A DNA stretch of 64,000 nt from Pseudomonas citronellolis (GTDB taxonomy: Bacteria; Pseudomonadota; Gammaproteobacteria; Pseudomonadales; Pseudomonadaceae). Where the stretch lies: assembly GCF_900112375.1 (NCBI RefSeq), contig NZ_FOLS01000010.1:124001-188000 (forward strand), in the 5' to 3' direction. This document shows positions 52,936 to 62,683 of the stretch, piece after piece (position 1 is the first letter of the stretch; the number at the start of each line of letters is the position of its first letter). The notes under the pieces were generated by a model, which ran no database searches, had not been told where the DNA came from, and saw nothing but the letters and a program-made list of their open reading frames with translations. Made by a program: the position numbers and the translations under genes.

Positions 52936-55326
52936 ATGAAACGTACGTTGACCGTTCTTGCCGTGCTGGTGGCGGCCGCTGCCGCCGGGGGCGCCTGGTA
53001 CCTGCATGGCAAGCAGCCGACCCGCGACGGCCTGGCCGGGCTGCCCGGCCTGCAGGCCGAGGTCGAGGTGCGCTACGACGAGCGTGGCGTGCCGCACATC
53101 CGTGCGCAGAACGAAAGCGACCTGTACCGCGCCCTGGGCTACGTGCACGCCCAGGACCGGCTGTTCCAGATGGAGATGCTGCGCCGCCTGGCCAAGGGCG
53201 AGCTGGCCGAGGTGCTGGGGCCCAAGCTGGTGGACACCGACCGCCTGTTCCGCACCCTGCGCCTGCGCGACCATGCCGCCGAGTACGCCGCCCGCCAAGA
53301 CAAGCAGTCGCCCGCCTGGAAGGCCCTGCAGGCCTACCTGGACGGCATCAACCAGTACCAGGCCAGCCACCCGAAGCCGCTGGAATTCGACGTGCTGGGC
53401 ATTCCCAAGCGGCCCTTCACGGTGGAGGACACCCTCGCCGTATCCGGCTACCTGGCCTACAGCTTCGCCGTGGCCCTGCGCACCGAGCCGGTGCTCACCT
53501 ACATCCGCGACGACCTGGGCGCCGACTACCTGAAGGCCTTCGACCTGGCCTGGCACCCGGAGGGCGTGCTGCAGCGCCCCACCGCGCTGGCCGCCGGCGA
53601 CTGGAAGGACCTCGGCGCCCTGGCGCAGATCAGCCAGCAGGCCCTGGAAGCCGCCGGCCTGCCGCAGTATGAGGGCAGCAACGCCTGGGTGGTTTCCGGC
53701 AGCCGCACGCGCAGTGGCCGGCCACTGCTGGCGGGCGACCCGCACATCCGCTTCGCCGCGCCCTCGGTGTGGTACGAGGCGCAGCTCAGCGCCCCCGGCT
53801 TCGAACTCTACGGCCACCACCAGGCCCTGGTGCCATTCGCCATGCTCGGCCACAACAAGGACTTCGGCTGGAGCCTGACCATGTTCCAGAACGACGACAT
53901 GGACCTGGTGGCCGAGAAGACCAACCCGGCCAACCCCGAGCAGGTCTGGTACCACGGCCAGTGGGTGGACCTCGCGCGCGAGGAACAGAGCATCGCGGTG
54001 AAGGGCCAGGCGCCGGTCAAGCTGGTGCTGCGCAGCTCGCCCCACGGGCCGATCGTCAACGACGCCCTGGGCGCCGCCTCGGGCAAGACGCCCATCGCCA
54101 TGTGGTGGGGCTTCCTGCAGACCGAGAACCCGCTGCTGGACGCCTTCTACCACCTCGACCGCGCCGACACCCTGGACAAGGCCCGCGCCGCCGCCGCGCA
54201 GATCCACGCGCCGGGGCTCAACGTGGTCTGGGCCAACGCCCGCGGCGACATCGCCTGGTGGGCCTCGGCGCAACTGCCGAAGCGCCCGGCCGGCGTCGAT
54301 CCGAACTTCATCCTCGACGGCAGCACCGCCGCGGCGGACAAGGACGGCTTCTACCCCTTCGTCGAGAACCCCCATGAAGAGAACCCGGCGCGCGGCTACA
54401 TCGTCTCGGCCAACTTCCAGCCGGTGCCCGCCAATGGCCGGCCGGTGCCCGGCTACTACAACCTGGCCGACCGCGGCCAGCGCCTGGACCAGCACCTGGC
54501 CGACGCCTCGGTGAAGTGGGACCTGCAGAACAGCCAGGCGCTGCAGCTGGACACCGGCACCGACTACGGCCCGCGCACCCTGGCGCCGCTGCTGCCGAGC
54601 CTGCGCCAGGCCGCGGCCGGCGAGCAGGAGAAGGCGCTGGTGGAGCAGCTGGCGGCCTGGAAGGGCGACTACCCGCTGGATTCGCTGGCCGCCACCCTGT
54701 TCAGCCAGTTCCTCTACCAGCTGGCCTACGGCGCCATGCACGACGAAATGGGCGATGCCTTCTTCAACACCCTGCTGAGCACCCGGGCGATAGATAGCGC
54801 CCTGCCGCGGCTGGCCGCCGACGACGCCTCGCCCTGGTGGGACGACCGCGCCACGGCGCAGAAGGAAAGCCGCGCGGACATCGTCAAGGCCGCCTGGCAG
54901 GCCAGCCTGAAGCACCTGCGCGACACCTTCGGCCAGGACCCGGCCAATTGGAAATGGGGCGCGGCGCACACCCTCACCCACGTGCACCCGCTGGGCATGC
55001 AGAAGCCGCTGGACCGCCTGTTCAACATCGGCCCCTTCGCCGCGCCGGGCGGCCACGAGGTGCCCAACAACCTCTCGGCGCCCATCGGCCCGGCGCCCTG
55101 GGCCGTCACCTACGGGCCCTCGACGCGGCGCCTGGTGGACTTCGCCGACCCGACCCACGCCCTGGGCATCAACCCGGTGGGCCAGAGCGGCGTGCTCTTC
55201 GATGCGCACTACAAGGACCAGGCCGAGGACTACGTCGAAGGCCGCTACCACGCCGAGCATTTCGCGCCCGACGAGGTCGCCGCCAACAGCCACGGACTGC
55301 TCAGGCTGGTGCCGCAGGCCCGCTAG
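52936..55326 (+). CDS. hacB: Penicillin-acylase-family protein, HacB-type acyl-homoserine lactone acylase
   Basis: Periplasmic Ntn hydrolase expected to cleave the amide of acyl-homoserine lactones, releasing homoserine lactone and fatty acid. The 796-residue precursor has an N-terminal signal or anchor (LTVLAVLVAAAAAGGAWYLHG), an alpha-chain region, and the autocatalytic site QYEGSNAWVVSGSRTRSG where Ser248 becomes the N-terminal nucleophile; then GDPHIRFAAPSVWYE, typical of acylases. Position next to the AraC gene matches PA0305, reported as the quorum-quenching acylase HacB in P. aeruginosa. The start has AAGGAG 9 nt upstream. Substrate chain preference is not evident from sequence. Confidence 0.87.
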   Translation: MKRTLTVLAVLVAAAAAGGAWYLHGKQPTRDGLAGLPGLQAEVEVRYDERGVPHIRAQNESDLYRALGYVHAQDRLFQMEMLRRLAKGELAEVLGPKLVDTDRLFRTLRLRDHAAEYAARQDKQSPAWKALQAYLDGINQYQASHPKPLEFDVLGIPKRPFTVEDTLAVSGYLAYSFAVALRTEPVLTYIRDDLGADYLKAFDLAWHPEGVLQRPTALAAGDWKDLGALAQISQQALEAAGLPQYEGSNAWVVSGSRTRSGRPLLAGDPHIRFAAPSVWYEAQLSAPGFELYGHHQALVPFAMLGHNKDFGWSLTMFQNDDMDLVAEKTNPANPEQVWYHGQWVDLAREEQSIAVKGQAPVKLVLRSSPHGPIVNDALGAASGKTPIAMWWGFLQTENPLLDAFYHLDRADTLDKARAAAAQIHAPGLNVVWANARGDIAWWASAQLPKRPAGVDPNFILDGSTAAADKDGFYPFVENPHEENPARGYIVSANFQPVPANGRPVPGYYNLADRGQRLDQHLADASVKWDLQNSQALQLDTGTDYGPRTLAPLLPSLRQAAAGEQEKALVEQLAAWKGDYPLDSLAATLFSQFLYQLAYGAMHDEMGDAFFNTLLSTRAIDSALPRLAADDASPWWDDRATAQKESRADIVKAAWQASLKHLRDTFGQDPANWKWGAAHTLTHVHPLGMQKPLDRLFNIGPFAAPGGHEVPNNLSAPIGPAPWAVTYGPSTRRLVDFADPTHALGINPVGQSGVLFDAHYKDQAEDYVEGRYHAEHFAPDEVAANSHGLLRLVPQAR

Positions 55327-55336
55327 GCCGCGCCAG

Positions 55337-55373
55337 AAACGACGAACCCCGCATGATGCGGGGTTCGTCGTTT
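55337..55373 (+). terminator. Terminator of hacB
   Basis: Near-perfect palindrome with 18-bp arms (AAACGACGAACCCCGCAT and complement), ending TTT. Confidence 0.88.
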
Positions 55374-55734
55374 CCGTGAGAAGGGACTGCGGGAGGCGCC
55401 GAAGCTCCCTGGCGCGTTATTCCCCCTAGGGATAACTATTGGGGTGTTGTATTGGGCGCCACCTCCCGCCTGGGTGCTGTGGAAAGCACTGGCAAATTGC
55501 CCGGGATCACGGAGGCCGACCAAGCTGCGGGGAATAGCCGGCAACCGCCAACGGACACACTGAATAGTAGTTGGCAAATGCAGGGAAGTTGCGGCGATTA
55601 GCTGTCAGATTCTTCTGAGAAGACCGACTCTTCTTGCCCTACGGCATATGCCCGCCTCCCCCAAAAACATGGGCCACCCGAAGGTGGCCCATGGTTTTCG
55701 CAGGCACCGGCTGCAGCCGGCCGACAAGACGACG
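55374..55734. other. Intergenic region hacB / spuH
   Basis: About 360 bp of lower-GC non-coding sequence between two converging units. Apart from the spu terminator at 55663-55698 I see no repeat, RNA gene or credible coding frame. A TAGGGATAAC string at 55427 resembles part of a homing-endonuclease site by chance only. Confidence 0.5.
55663..55698 (-). terminator. Terminator of the spu operon
   Basis: Stem CATGGGCCACC / GGTGGCCCATG with a 4-nt CGAA loop; A-run on the left reads as a U-run for minus-strand transcripts leaving spuH. Confidence 0.9.
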
Positions 55735-56607
55735 TCAGACGGTGGCCGGCGAACCTTTCTGCCAGTCGGTGGCCGTGGCTTCCATGGCCTCCTGGACGGC
55801 ACGCTTGCGACGCTCCTCGGCCTGGCGTGTGAAGTACCAGGCGAAGAAGGTGAACAGCGAGACGGTCAGCAGAATCAGGCTGGCCACCGCGTTGATCTCC
55901 GGCTTCACGCCCAGGCGCACGGCGGAGAACACTTCCATCGGCAGGGTGGTGGAACCGGGGCCGGAGACGAAGCTGGCCAGCACCAGGTCGTCCAGCGACA
56001 GGGCGAAGGACATCATGCCGCCGGCCGCCAGCGAAGGCGCGATCATCGGGATGGTGATCAGCAGGAACACTTTCCAGGGCTTGGCGCCCAGGTCCATGGC
56101 CGCTTCCTCGATGGACAGGTCCAGTTCACGCAGGCGCGCCGACACCACCACCGCCACGTAGGACGAGCAGAAGCTGGTGTGGGCGATCCAGATGGTGACG
56201 ATGCCGCGCTCCTGCGGCCAGCCGATCAGCTGGGCCATGGCCACGAACAGCAGCAGCAGCGACAGGCCGGTGATCACCTCGGGCATGACCAGCGGCGCGG
56301 TGACCATGCCGCCGAACAGCGTGCGGCCGCGGAAACGCGGGATGCGCGTCAGCACGAAGGCCGCCAGGGTGCCCAGGATCACCGAGGAAACCGCCGTGTA
56401 CACGGCGATTTCCAGGGAGCGGAACACCGAACTGATCAGCTGGGTGTTGTCCAGCAGGCCGACGTACCACTTCACCGACCAGCCGCCCCACACGGTCACC
56501 AGCTTGGAGCCGTTGAACGAGTAGATGACCAGGATGACCATCGGCACGTAGATGAACAGCAGGCCGACGATCAGCATGATGTTGGAGAAGGACCAACGCT
56601 TGTTCAT
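55735..56607 (-). CDS. spuH: Polyamine ABC transporter permease SpuH (PotI-like)
   Basis: Second permease of the SpuDEFGH importer. The 290-residue protein has six hydrophobic segments (IMLIVGLLFIYVPMVILVIYS first) and the EAA loop EAAMDLGAKPWKVFLLITIPMIAPSLAAG. Its start overlaps the spuG stop by 4 nt. Last gene of the minus-strand operon, ahead of a strong terminator. Confidence 0.93.
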   Translation of the reverse strand: MNKRWSFSNIMLIVGLLFIYVPMVILVIYSFNGSKLVTVWGGWSVKWYVGLLDNTQLISSVFRSLEIAVYTAVSSVILGTLAAFVLTRIPRFRGRTLFGGMVTAPLVMPEVITGLSLLLLFVAMAQLIGWPQERGIVTIWIAHTSFCSSYVAVVVSARLRELDLSIEEAAMDLGAKPWKVFLLITIPMIAPSLAAGGMMSFALSLDDLVLASFVSGPGSTTLPMEVFSAVRLGVKPEINAVASLILLTVSLFTFFAWYFTRQAEERRKRAVQEAMEATATDWQKGSPATV

Positions 56608-57515
56608 ACCTTGCCCTCCAGTTCTTTCGCCTGGTTCTTGTTGAACAGGATGATGGGCACGATGAGGATCGCCAGCATGACCACCGCCAGGGCGGATGCC
56701 ACCGGCCAGTCACGGTTGTTGAAGAACTCCTGCCACAGCACTTTACCGATCATCAGCGTCTCGGGGCCGCCGAGCAGTTCCGGGATGACGAACTCGCCCA
56801 CCGCCGGGATGAACACCAGCATGCAGCCGGCGATGATGCCGTTCTTCGACAGCGGCACGGTGATCTTCCAGAAGCTGGTGAAGTTGCGCGCGCCCAGGTC
56901 GGAGGCGGCCTCCAGCAGGCTCATGTCGTGCTTCACCAGGTTGGCGTACAGCGGCATCACCATGAACGGCAGGTACGAGTAGACGATACCGATGTACACC
57001 GCCAGGTTGGTGTTGAGGATGGTCAGCGGTTCGTTGATCACCCCCAGCCACATCAGGAAGCCGTTGAGCAGGCCGTTGTTGGACAGGATGCCCATCCAGG
57101 CGTACACGCGGATCAGGATCGCCGTCCAGGTCGGCATCATGATCAGCAGCAGCAGCACGGTCTGCATTTCCTTGCTGGCGCGGGCGATGGCGTAGGCCAT
57201 CGGGTAGCCGATCAGCAGGCACAGGAAGGTGCTGATCGCCGCCATCTTCAGCGAGCCCAGGTAGGCGTCGATGTAGAGCGGGTCGTCCGTCAGCATCAGG
57301 TAGTTGCCGAGGTTCAGCACCAGTTGCAGGGTCTGGTCGGCGTACTGGAACACTTCGGTGTACGGCGGAATGGCCACGTCCGCTGCCGCCAGGCTGATCT
57401 TCAGCACGATGGCGAAGGGCAGCAGGAAGAACAGGAACAGCCAGATGAACGGCACACCGATCACGGCGTGCCGGCCACGCGGCAGGCGCTTCATGAGCGA
57501 TTTGCTGATGTTCAT
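56604..57515 (-). CDS. spuG: Polyamine ABC transporter permease SpuG (PotH-like)
   Basis: First permease of the SpuDEFGH importer, 303 residues, six hydrophobic segments (VPFIWLFLFFLLPFAIVLKI first) and the EAA loop EAASDLGARNFTSFWKITVPLSKNGIIAG. Starts at the ATG at 57515 in a 4-nt ATGA overlap with the spuF stop; ends in a 4-nt overlap with spuH. Translational coupling across F-G-H implies balanced subunit supply. Confidence 0.93.
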   Translation of the reverse strand: MNISKSLMKRLPRGRHAVIGVPFIWLFLFFLLPFAIVLKISLAAADVAIPPYTEVFQYADQTLQLVLNLGNYLMLTDDPLYIDAYLGSLKMAAISTFLCLLIGYPMAYAIARASKEMQTVLLLLIMMPTWTAILIRVYAWMGILSNNGLLNGFLMWLGVINEPLTILNTNLAVYIGIVYSYLPFMVMPLYANLVKHDMSLLEAASDLGARNFTSFWKITVPLSKNGIIAGCMLVFIPAVGEFVIPELLGGPETLMIGKVLWQEFFNNRDWPVASALAVVMLAILIVPIILFNKNQAKELEGKV

Positions 57516-58666
57516 GATTGCAGCACCACACCGCTGTCGTCGTACCAGCTGATGTACACCGGCTGGTCCCAGGTCGGGCGGGCCACGTGGCGCTCGGCGT
57601 TGGCCATGAAGGCCTGGACGATCATTCCCGAGGCCAGCTTGATGTAGTACACCGAGTGGCCGCCGAGGTAGGCGATGTCGTAGACGGTGCCCTGGGCCCA
57701 GTTGAAGCCTTCGTGCTCGAGGTTTTCCGGCTTCTGCGCGCTGACCATGACCTTCTCCGGACGCAGCGCGTAGGTGATGCGCTTGTCTTCGGCGCGGGTG
57801 CTGATGCCGTGGCCGATGTAGATCGGGTTTTCCAGCTGCGGGCAGGCGATCACCGCGTGGTCCTGCACGTCCTCGACCAGTTGGCCGTCGAACATGTTGA
57901 CGTTGCCGATGAACTCGCAGATCAGGCGGCTGGCCGGGGTCTCGTAGATGTCCATCGGGCTGCCGATCTGCTCGATGCAACCCAGGTGCATGATGGCGAT
58001 GCGCTGGGCCATGGTCATGGCCTCTTCCTGGTCGTGGGTCACCATCACGCAGGTCACGCCCACGCGTTCGATGATCTCCACCAGTTCCAGCTGCATCTGC
58101 GAACGCAGCTTCTTGTCCAGGGCGCCCATGGGCTCGTCGAGCAGCAGCAGCTTCGGCCGCTTGGCCAGCGAACGGGCCAGGGCCACGCGCTGGCGCTGGC
58201 CGCCGGAGAGCTGGTGCGGCTTGCGCTTGGCGTACTGGGTCATCTGCACCAGCTTGAGCATTTCCTCGACGATCTTGTCGATCTCGGCCTTGGGCAGGCC
58301 GTCCTGCTTCAGGCCGAAGGCGATGTTCTGCGCAACCGACATGTGCGGGAACAACGCGTAGGACTGGAACATCATGTTGATCGGCCGCTCGTAGGGCGGC
58401 AGGTCGGTGATGTCCTGGCCATCCAGGAAGATGCGACCTTCGGTCGGCCGCTCGAAGCCGGCCAGCATGCGCAACAGGGTGGATTTACCGGAACCGGAAC
58501 CGCCGAGCAATGCGAAGATTTCGCCCTTCTTGATGGTCAGGGAAACACTGTCCACCGCAAGGGTTTCGTCGAACTGCTTGGTGACCCGGTCGATTTTTAC
58601 CAACACCTCTTTGGGCTGCTGGTCGCCCGCGAGGGCTTTCTTGTAGGCACCGGAGGCTATAGCCAT
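57512..58666 (-). CDS. spuF: Polyamine ABC transporter ATP-binding protein SpuF (PotG-like)
   Basis: ATPase of the SpuDEFGH importer. The 384-residue protein has Walker A GGSGSGKST, Q-loop [10 protein letters not shown], signature LSGGQRQR, Walker B LLLLDEPMGALD, switch His THDQEE and a C-terminal TOBE domain ending ISWYDDSGVVLQS. I chose the ATG at 58666 (MAIASGAYKK), with GGAG 8 nt upstream, over one at 58681. Overlaps spuG by 4 nt and lies 55 bp after spuE. Confidence 0.94.
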   Translation of the reverse strand: MAIASGAYKKALAGDQQPKEVLVKIDRVTKQFDETLAVDSVSLTIKKGEIFALLGGSGSGKSTLLRMLAGFERPTEGRIFLDGQDITDLPPYERPINMMFQSYALFPHMSVAQNIAFGLKQDGLPKAEIDKIVEEMLKLVQMTQYAKRKPHQLSGGQRQRVALARSLAKRPKLLLLDEPMGALDKKLRSQMQLELVEIIERVGVTCVMVTHDQEEAMTMAQRIAIMHLGCIEQIGSPMDIYETPASRLICEFIGNVNMFDGQLVEDVQDHAVIACPQLENPIYIGHGISTRAEDKRITYALRPEKVMVSAQKPENLEHEGFNWAQGTVYDIAYLGGHSVYYIKLASGMIVQAFMANAERHVARPTWDQPVYISWYDDSGVVLQS

Positions 58667-58721
58667 TACCACAACTCCCAACTTTTTGGACGCCCGGCCC
58701 CCGCGGCCGGGCGTACTTGGA

Positions 58722-60039
<1,318 letters not shown>

Positions 60040-61140
60040 TCACTTGCCAGACTTGATGGTGGTCCAGCTGCGGGTCATCAGGCGCTGGACCTTCGCCGGC
60101 AGGTCCGGGAAGGCGTACAGCTTCTTCATGACCGCGTCGCTCGGGTAGATGCCCGGGTCGTTACGGATTTCCTCGTTCACCAGCGGCGTGGCCGCGGAGT
60201 TGGCGTTGGGGTAGGAAACGGTGTCGGAGATCTCGGCGATCACCTTCGGCTCGAGCAGGAAGTTGATCCACTTCAGGGCGCTTTCGGGGTTCTCGGCGTC
60301 CTTCGGAATGGCCACGGTGTCGAAGAAGGCGCCGGCGCCTTCCTTCGGAATGTGGTAGGCCACCTTCACGTTGTTCTTGGCTTCCACGGCGCGGGACTTG
60401 GCCTGGTAGATGTCGCCGGAGTAACCGATGGCGACGCAGATGTTGCCGTTGGCCAGGTCCGAGATGTACTTGGAGGAGTGGAAGTAGGTGATGTACGGAC
60501 GGATCTTCAGGAACAGGTCCTCGGCGGCCTTGATTTCCTTGGGATCCTGGCTGTCCGGCTTGTAGCCCAGGTAGTGCAGGGCCGCCGGGATCATCTCGGT
60601 GGGCGAGTCGAGGAAGCTCACGCCGCACTGCTTCAGCTTCTGGATGTTCTCGGGCTTGAATACCAGGTCCCAGGAATCCACCGGGGCGCCGTCGCCCAGC
60701 GCGGCCTTGACCTTGTCCGGGTTGTAGCCGATGCCGATGGTGCCCCACATGTAGGGGATGGCGAACTTGTTGCCCGGGTCGCTGACCTCGAGGGTCTTCA
60801 TGATGTCCGGGTTCAGGTTCTTCCAGTTCGGCAGCTTGTCGCGGTCCAGCGGCTGGTAGACGCCGGCCTTGATCTGCTTGGCCAGGAAGGAGTTCGAGGG
60901 AACCACCACGTCGTAGCCCGACTTGCCGGCCAGCAGCTTGGCTTCCAGCACTTCGTTGCTGTCGTAGACGTCGTAGACGACCTTGATGCCGGTGGCCTTG
61001 GTGAACTCGTCGACCGTGTTCGGGGCGATGTAGTCGGACCAGTTGTAAACGTGCAGTACCTTGTCATCGGCCTGTGCCATACCGGCCACAGCGCCCGCCA
61101 GAGTCACGGCGAGCAGGGTCTTGCCGAAGGTTTTGAACAT
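60040..61140 (-). CDS. spuD: Periplasmic putrescine-binding protein SpuD
   Basis: Solute-binding protein, in P. aeruginosa specific for putrescine. The 366-residue precursor has signal peptide [24 protein letters not shown], then [40 protein letters not shown] and [25 protein letters not shown]. The start at 61140 has GGAG 8 nt upstream; an in-frame start at 61224 would destroy the signal peptide. SpuE is a clear paralogue. Gene order spuB-C-D-E-F-G-H is as in PAO1. Confidence 0.94.
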   Translation of the reverse strand: MFKTFGKTLLAVTLAGAVAGMAQADDKVLHVYNWSDYIAPNTVDEFTKATGIKVVYDVYDSNEVLEAKLLAGKSGYDVVVPSNSFLAKQIKAGVYQPLDRDKLPNWKNLNPDIMKTLEVSDPGNKFAIPYMWGTIGIGYNPDKVKAALGDGAPVDSWDLVFKPENIQKLKQCGVSFLDSPTEMIPAALHYLGYKPDSQDPKEIKAAEDLFLKIRPYITYFHSSKYISDLANGNICVAIGYSGDIYQAKSRAVEAKNNVKVAYHIPKEGAGAFFDTVAIPKDAENPESALKWINFLLEPKVIAEISDTVSYPNANSAATPLVNEEIRNDPGIYPSDAVMKKLYAFPDLPAKVQRLMTRSWTTIKSGK

Positions 61141-61256
61141 GCGGGTAGCTCCAATTGTTTTTGATGTTCCAGGTGGCGTCGGCGGCTTCCCGCCTTCACC
61201 ACCCGGTGAGCCTGGCCAACGCACAGGCGCAGTCTGTCAAAGGTCCGGTGAAAGAC

Positions 61257-62621
61257 TCAAGACAGCGCTACGGCGGCGGTTTGATCGAGGCACTTGCGCG
61301 CCAGGGTGATCAACTCGTCGATCTCCGGCTTGGTGATGACCAGCGGCGGCGAAATAATCATAGTGTCTCCCACCGCGCGCATGATCAGGCCGTTGCGGAA
61401 GCAGTGCTCGCGGCACAGCATCCCCACGCCGTTCTCGAAGCGCTCGCGGGTCTTCTTGTTCTTCACCAGCTCCAGCGCGCCCACCATGCCGACGCCACGG
61501 GCCTCGCCCACCAGCGGGTGGTCGGCCAGCTCCTGCCAGCGTTTCTGCAAGTAGGGTGCCGTTTCCGCCTTCACGGTCTCGACGATCTTCTCCTCGCGCA
61601 GGATGCGGATGTTCTCCAGGGCCACCGCCGCGGCTACCGGGTGACCAGAGTAAGTGAAGCCGTGGTAGAACTCGCCACCCTCATTCAGGGTATCGACGAT
61701 CTCGTCGCGGACGATTACGCCGCCCATGGGGATGTAGCCGGAAGTCAGGCCCTTGGCGATCGGCATCAGGTCCGGGGCGTTGCCGTAGTACTGGCTGCCG
61801 AACCATTCGCCGGTACGGCCGAAGCCGCAGATGACTTCGTCGGCAATGAACAGGATTTCGTACTTGGCGAGGATTTCGCGGATCTTCGGCCAGTAGGTGT
61901 CCGGCGGAACGATCACGCCGCCGGCGCCCTGGATCGGCTCGGCGATGAAGGCGGCGACGTTCTCCTCGCCGACTTCGAGAATCTTCTTCTCCAGCTGCTC
62001 GGCGGCCCAGACGCCGAACTCTTCCGGCGACATGTCGCCGCCCTCGCCGTACCAGTAGGGCTGGGCGATGTGCACGATGCCCGGGATCGGCAGGTCGCCC
62101 TGGCTGTGCAGGGCCTTCATGCCGCCGAGGCTGACGCCGGCGACGGTGGAGCCGTGGTAGCCGTTCCAGCGGCCGATGACCACCTTCTTCTGCGGCTTGC
62201 CCTTGATGCTCCAGTAGTGGCGGACCATGCGCAGCACGGTGTCGTTGGACTCCGAGCCGGAGCCGGTGAAGAACACGTGGTTCATGCCTTCGGGGGCGAT
62301 GTCGGCGATGGCCTTGGCCAGTTCCAGCACCGGCGGGTGCGCGGTCTGGAAGAACAGGTTGTAGTAGGGCAGCTCGAGCATCTGCTTGTAGGCGACCTCG
62401 GCGAGCTCCTTGCGACCATAGCCGACGTTCATGCACCACAGGCCGGCCATGCCATCGAGGATCTTGTTGCCCTCGCTGTCCCACAGGTACACGCCTTCGG
62501 CCTTGGTGATGATGCGCGCACCCTTCTCGTTCAGCTGCTTGTAGTCGGTGAACGGAGCCAGGTGGTGTTCGCGGCTGAGCGCCTGCCAGTGTTGGGTCTG
62601 GGCGCTGGTCTGTTTCGTCAT
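61257..62621 (-). CDS. spuC: Polyamine:pyruvate transaminase SpuC
   Basis: PLP class III aminotransferase, 454 residues, moving an amino group from putrescine (and other diamines) to pyruvate. Seen: FTGSGSESNDTVLRMVRHYW, YHGSTVAGVSLGG, AFIAEPIQGAGGVIVPP, LFIADEVICGFGRTG, and the PLP lysine in PIAKGLTSGYIPMGG, then GFTYSGHPVAAA. The start at 62621 (MTKQTSAQ) has AGAGAGG 9 nt upstream. Acts with SpuB, 62 bp upstream on the same strand, in alternative routes of putrescine breakdown. Confidence 0.94.
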   Translation of the reverse strand: MTKQTSAQTQHWQALSREHHLAPFTDYKQLNEKGARIITKAEGVYLWDSEGNKILDGMAGLWCMNVGYGRKELAEVAYKQMLELPYYNLFFQTAHPPVLELAKAIADIAPEGMNHVFFTGSGSESNDTVLRMVRHYWSIKGKPQKKVVIGRWNGYHGSTVAGVSLGGMKALHSQGDLPIPGIVHIAQPYWYGEGGDMSPEEFGVWAAEQLEKKILEVGEENVAAFIAEPIQGAGGVIVPPDTYWPKIREILAKYEILFIADEVICGFGRTGEWFGSQYYGNAPDLMPIAKGLTSGYIPMGGVIVRDEIVDTLNEGGEFYHGFTYSGHPVAAAVALENIRILREEKIVETVKAETAPYLQKRWQELADHPLVGEARGVGMVGALELVKNKKTRERFENGVGMLCREHCFRNGLIMRAVGDTMIISPPLVITKPEIDELITLARKCLDQTAAVALS

Positions 62622-62683
62622 TTTGGTAAAACCTCTCTGTAATGAACACGGGGCCCGGCCGGCAGAGCCGGGCCCCACGCCGA

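Noticed and set aside
52855-55293. 812-residue minus-strand open frame over hacB
   Set aside because: Antisense shadow of a GC-rich acylase gene; no recognisable domain, while HacB has a full signal peptide and Ntn motif.
55427-55436. I-SceI-like TAGGGATAAC site
   Set aside because: Only the first 10 of 18 bases match and there is no intron or homing endonuclease gene nearby; chance occurrence.
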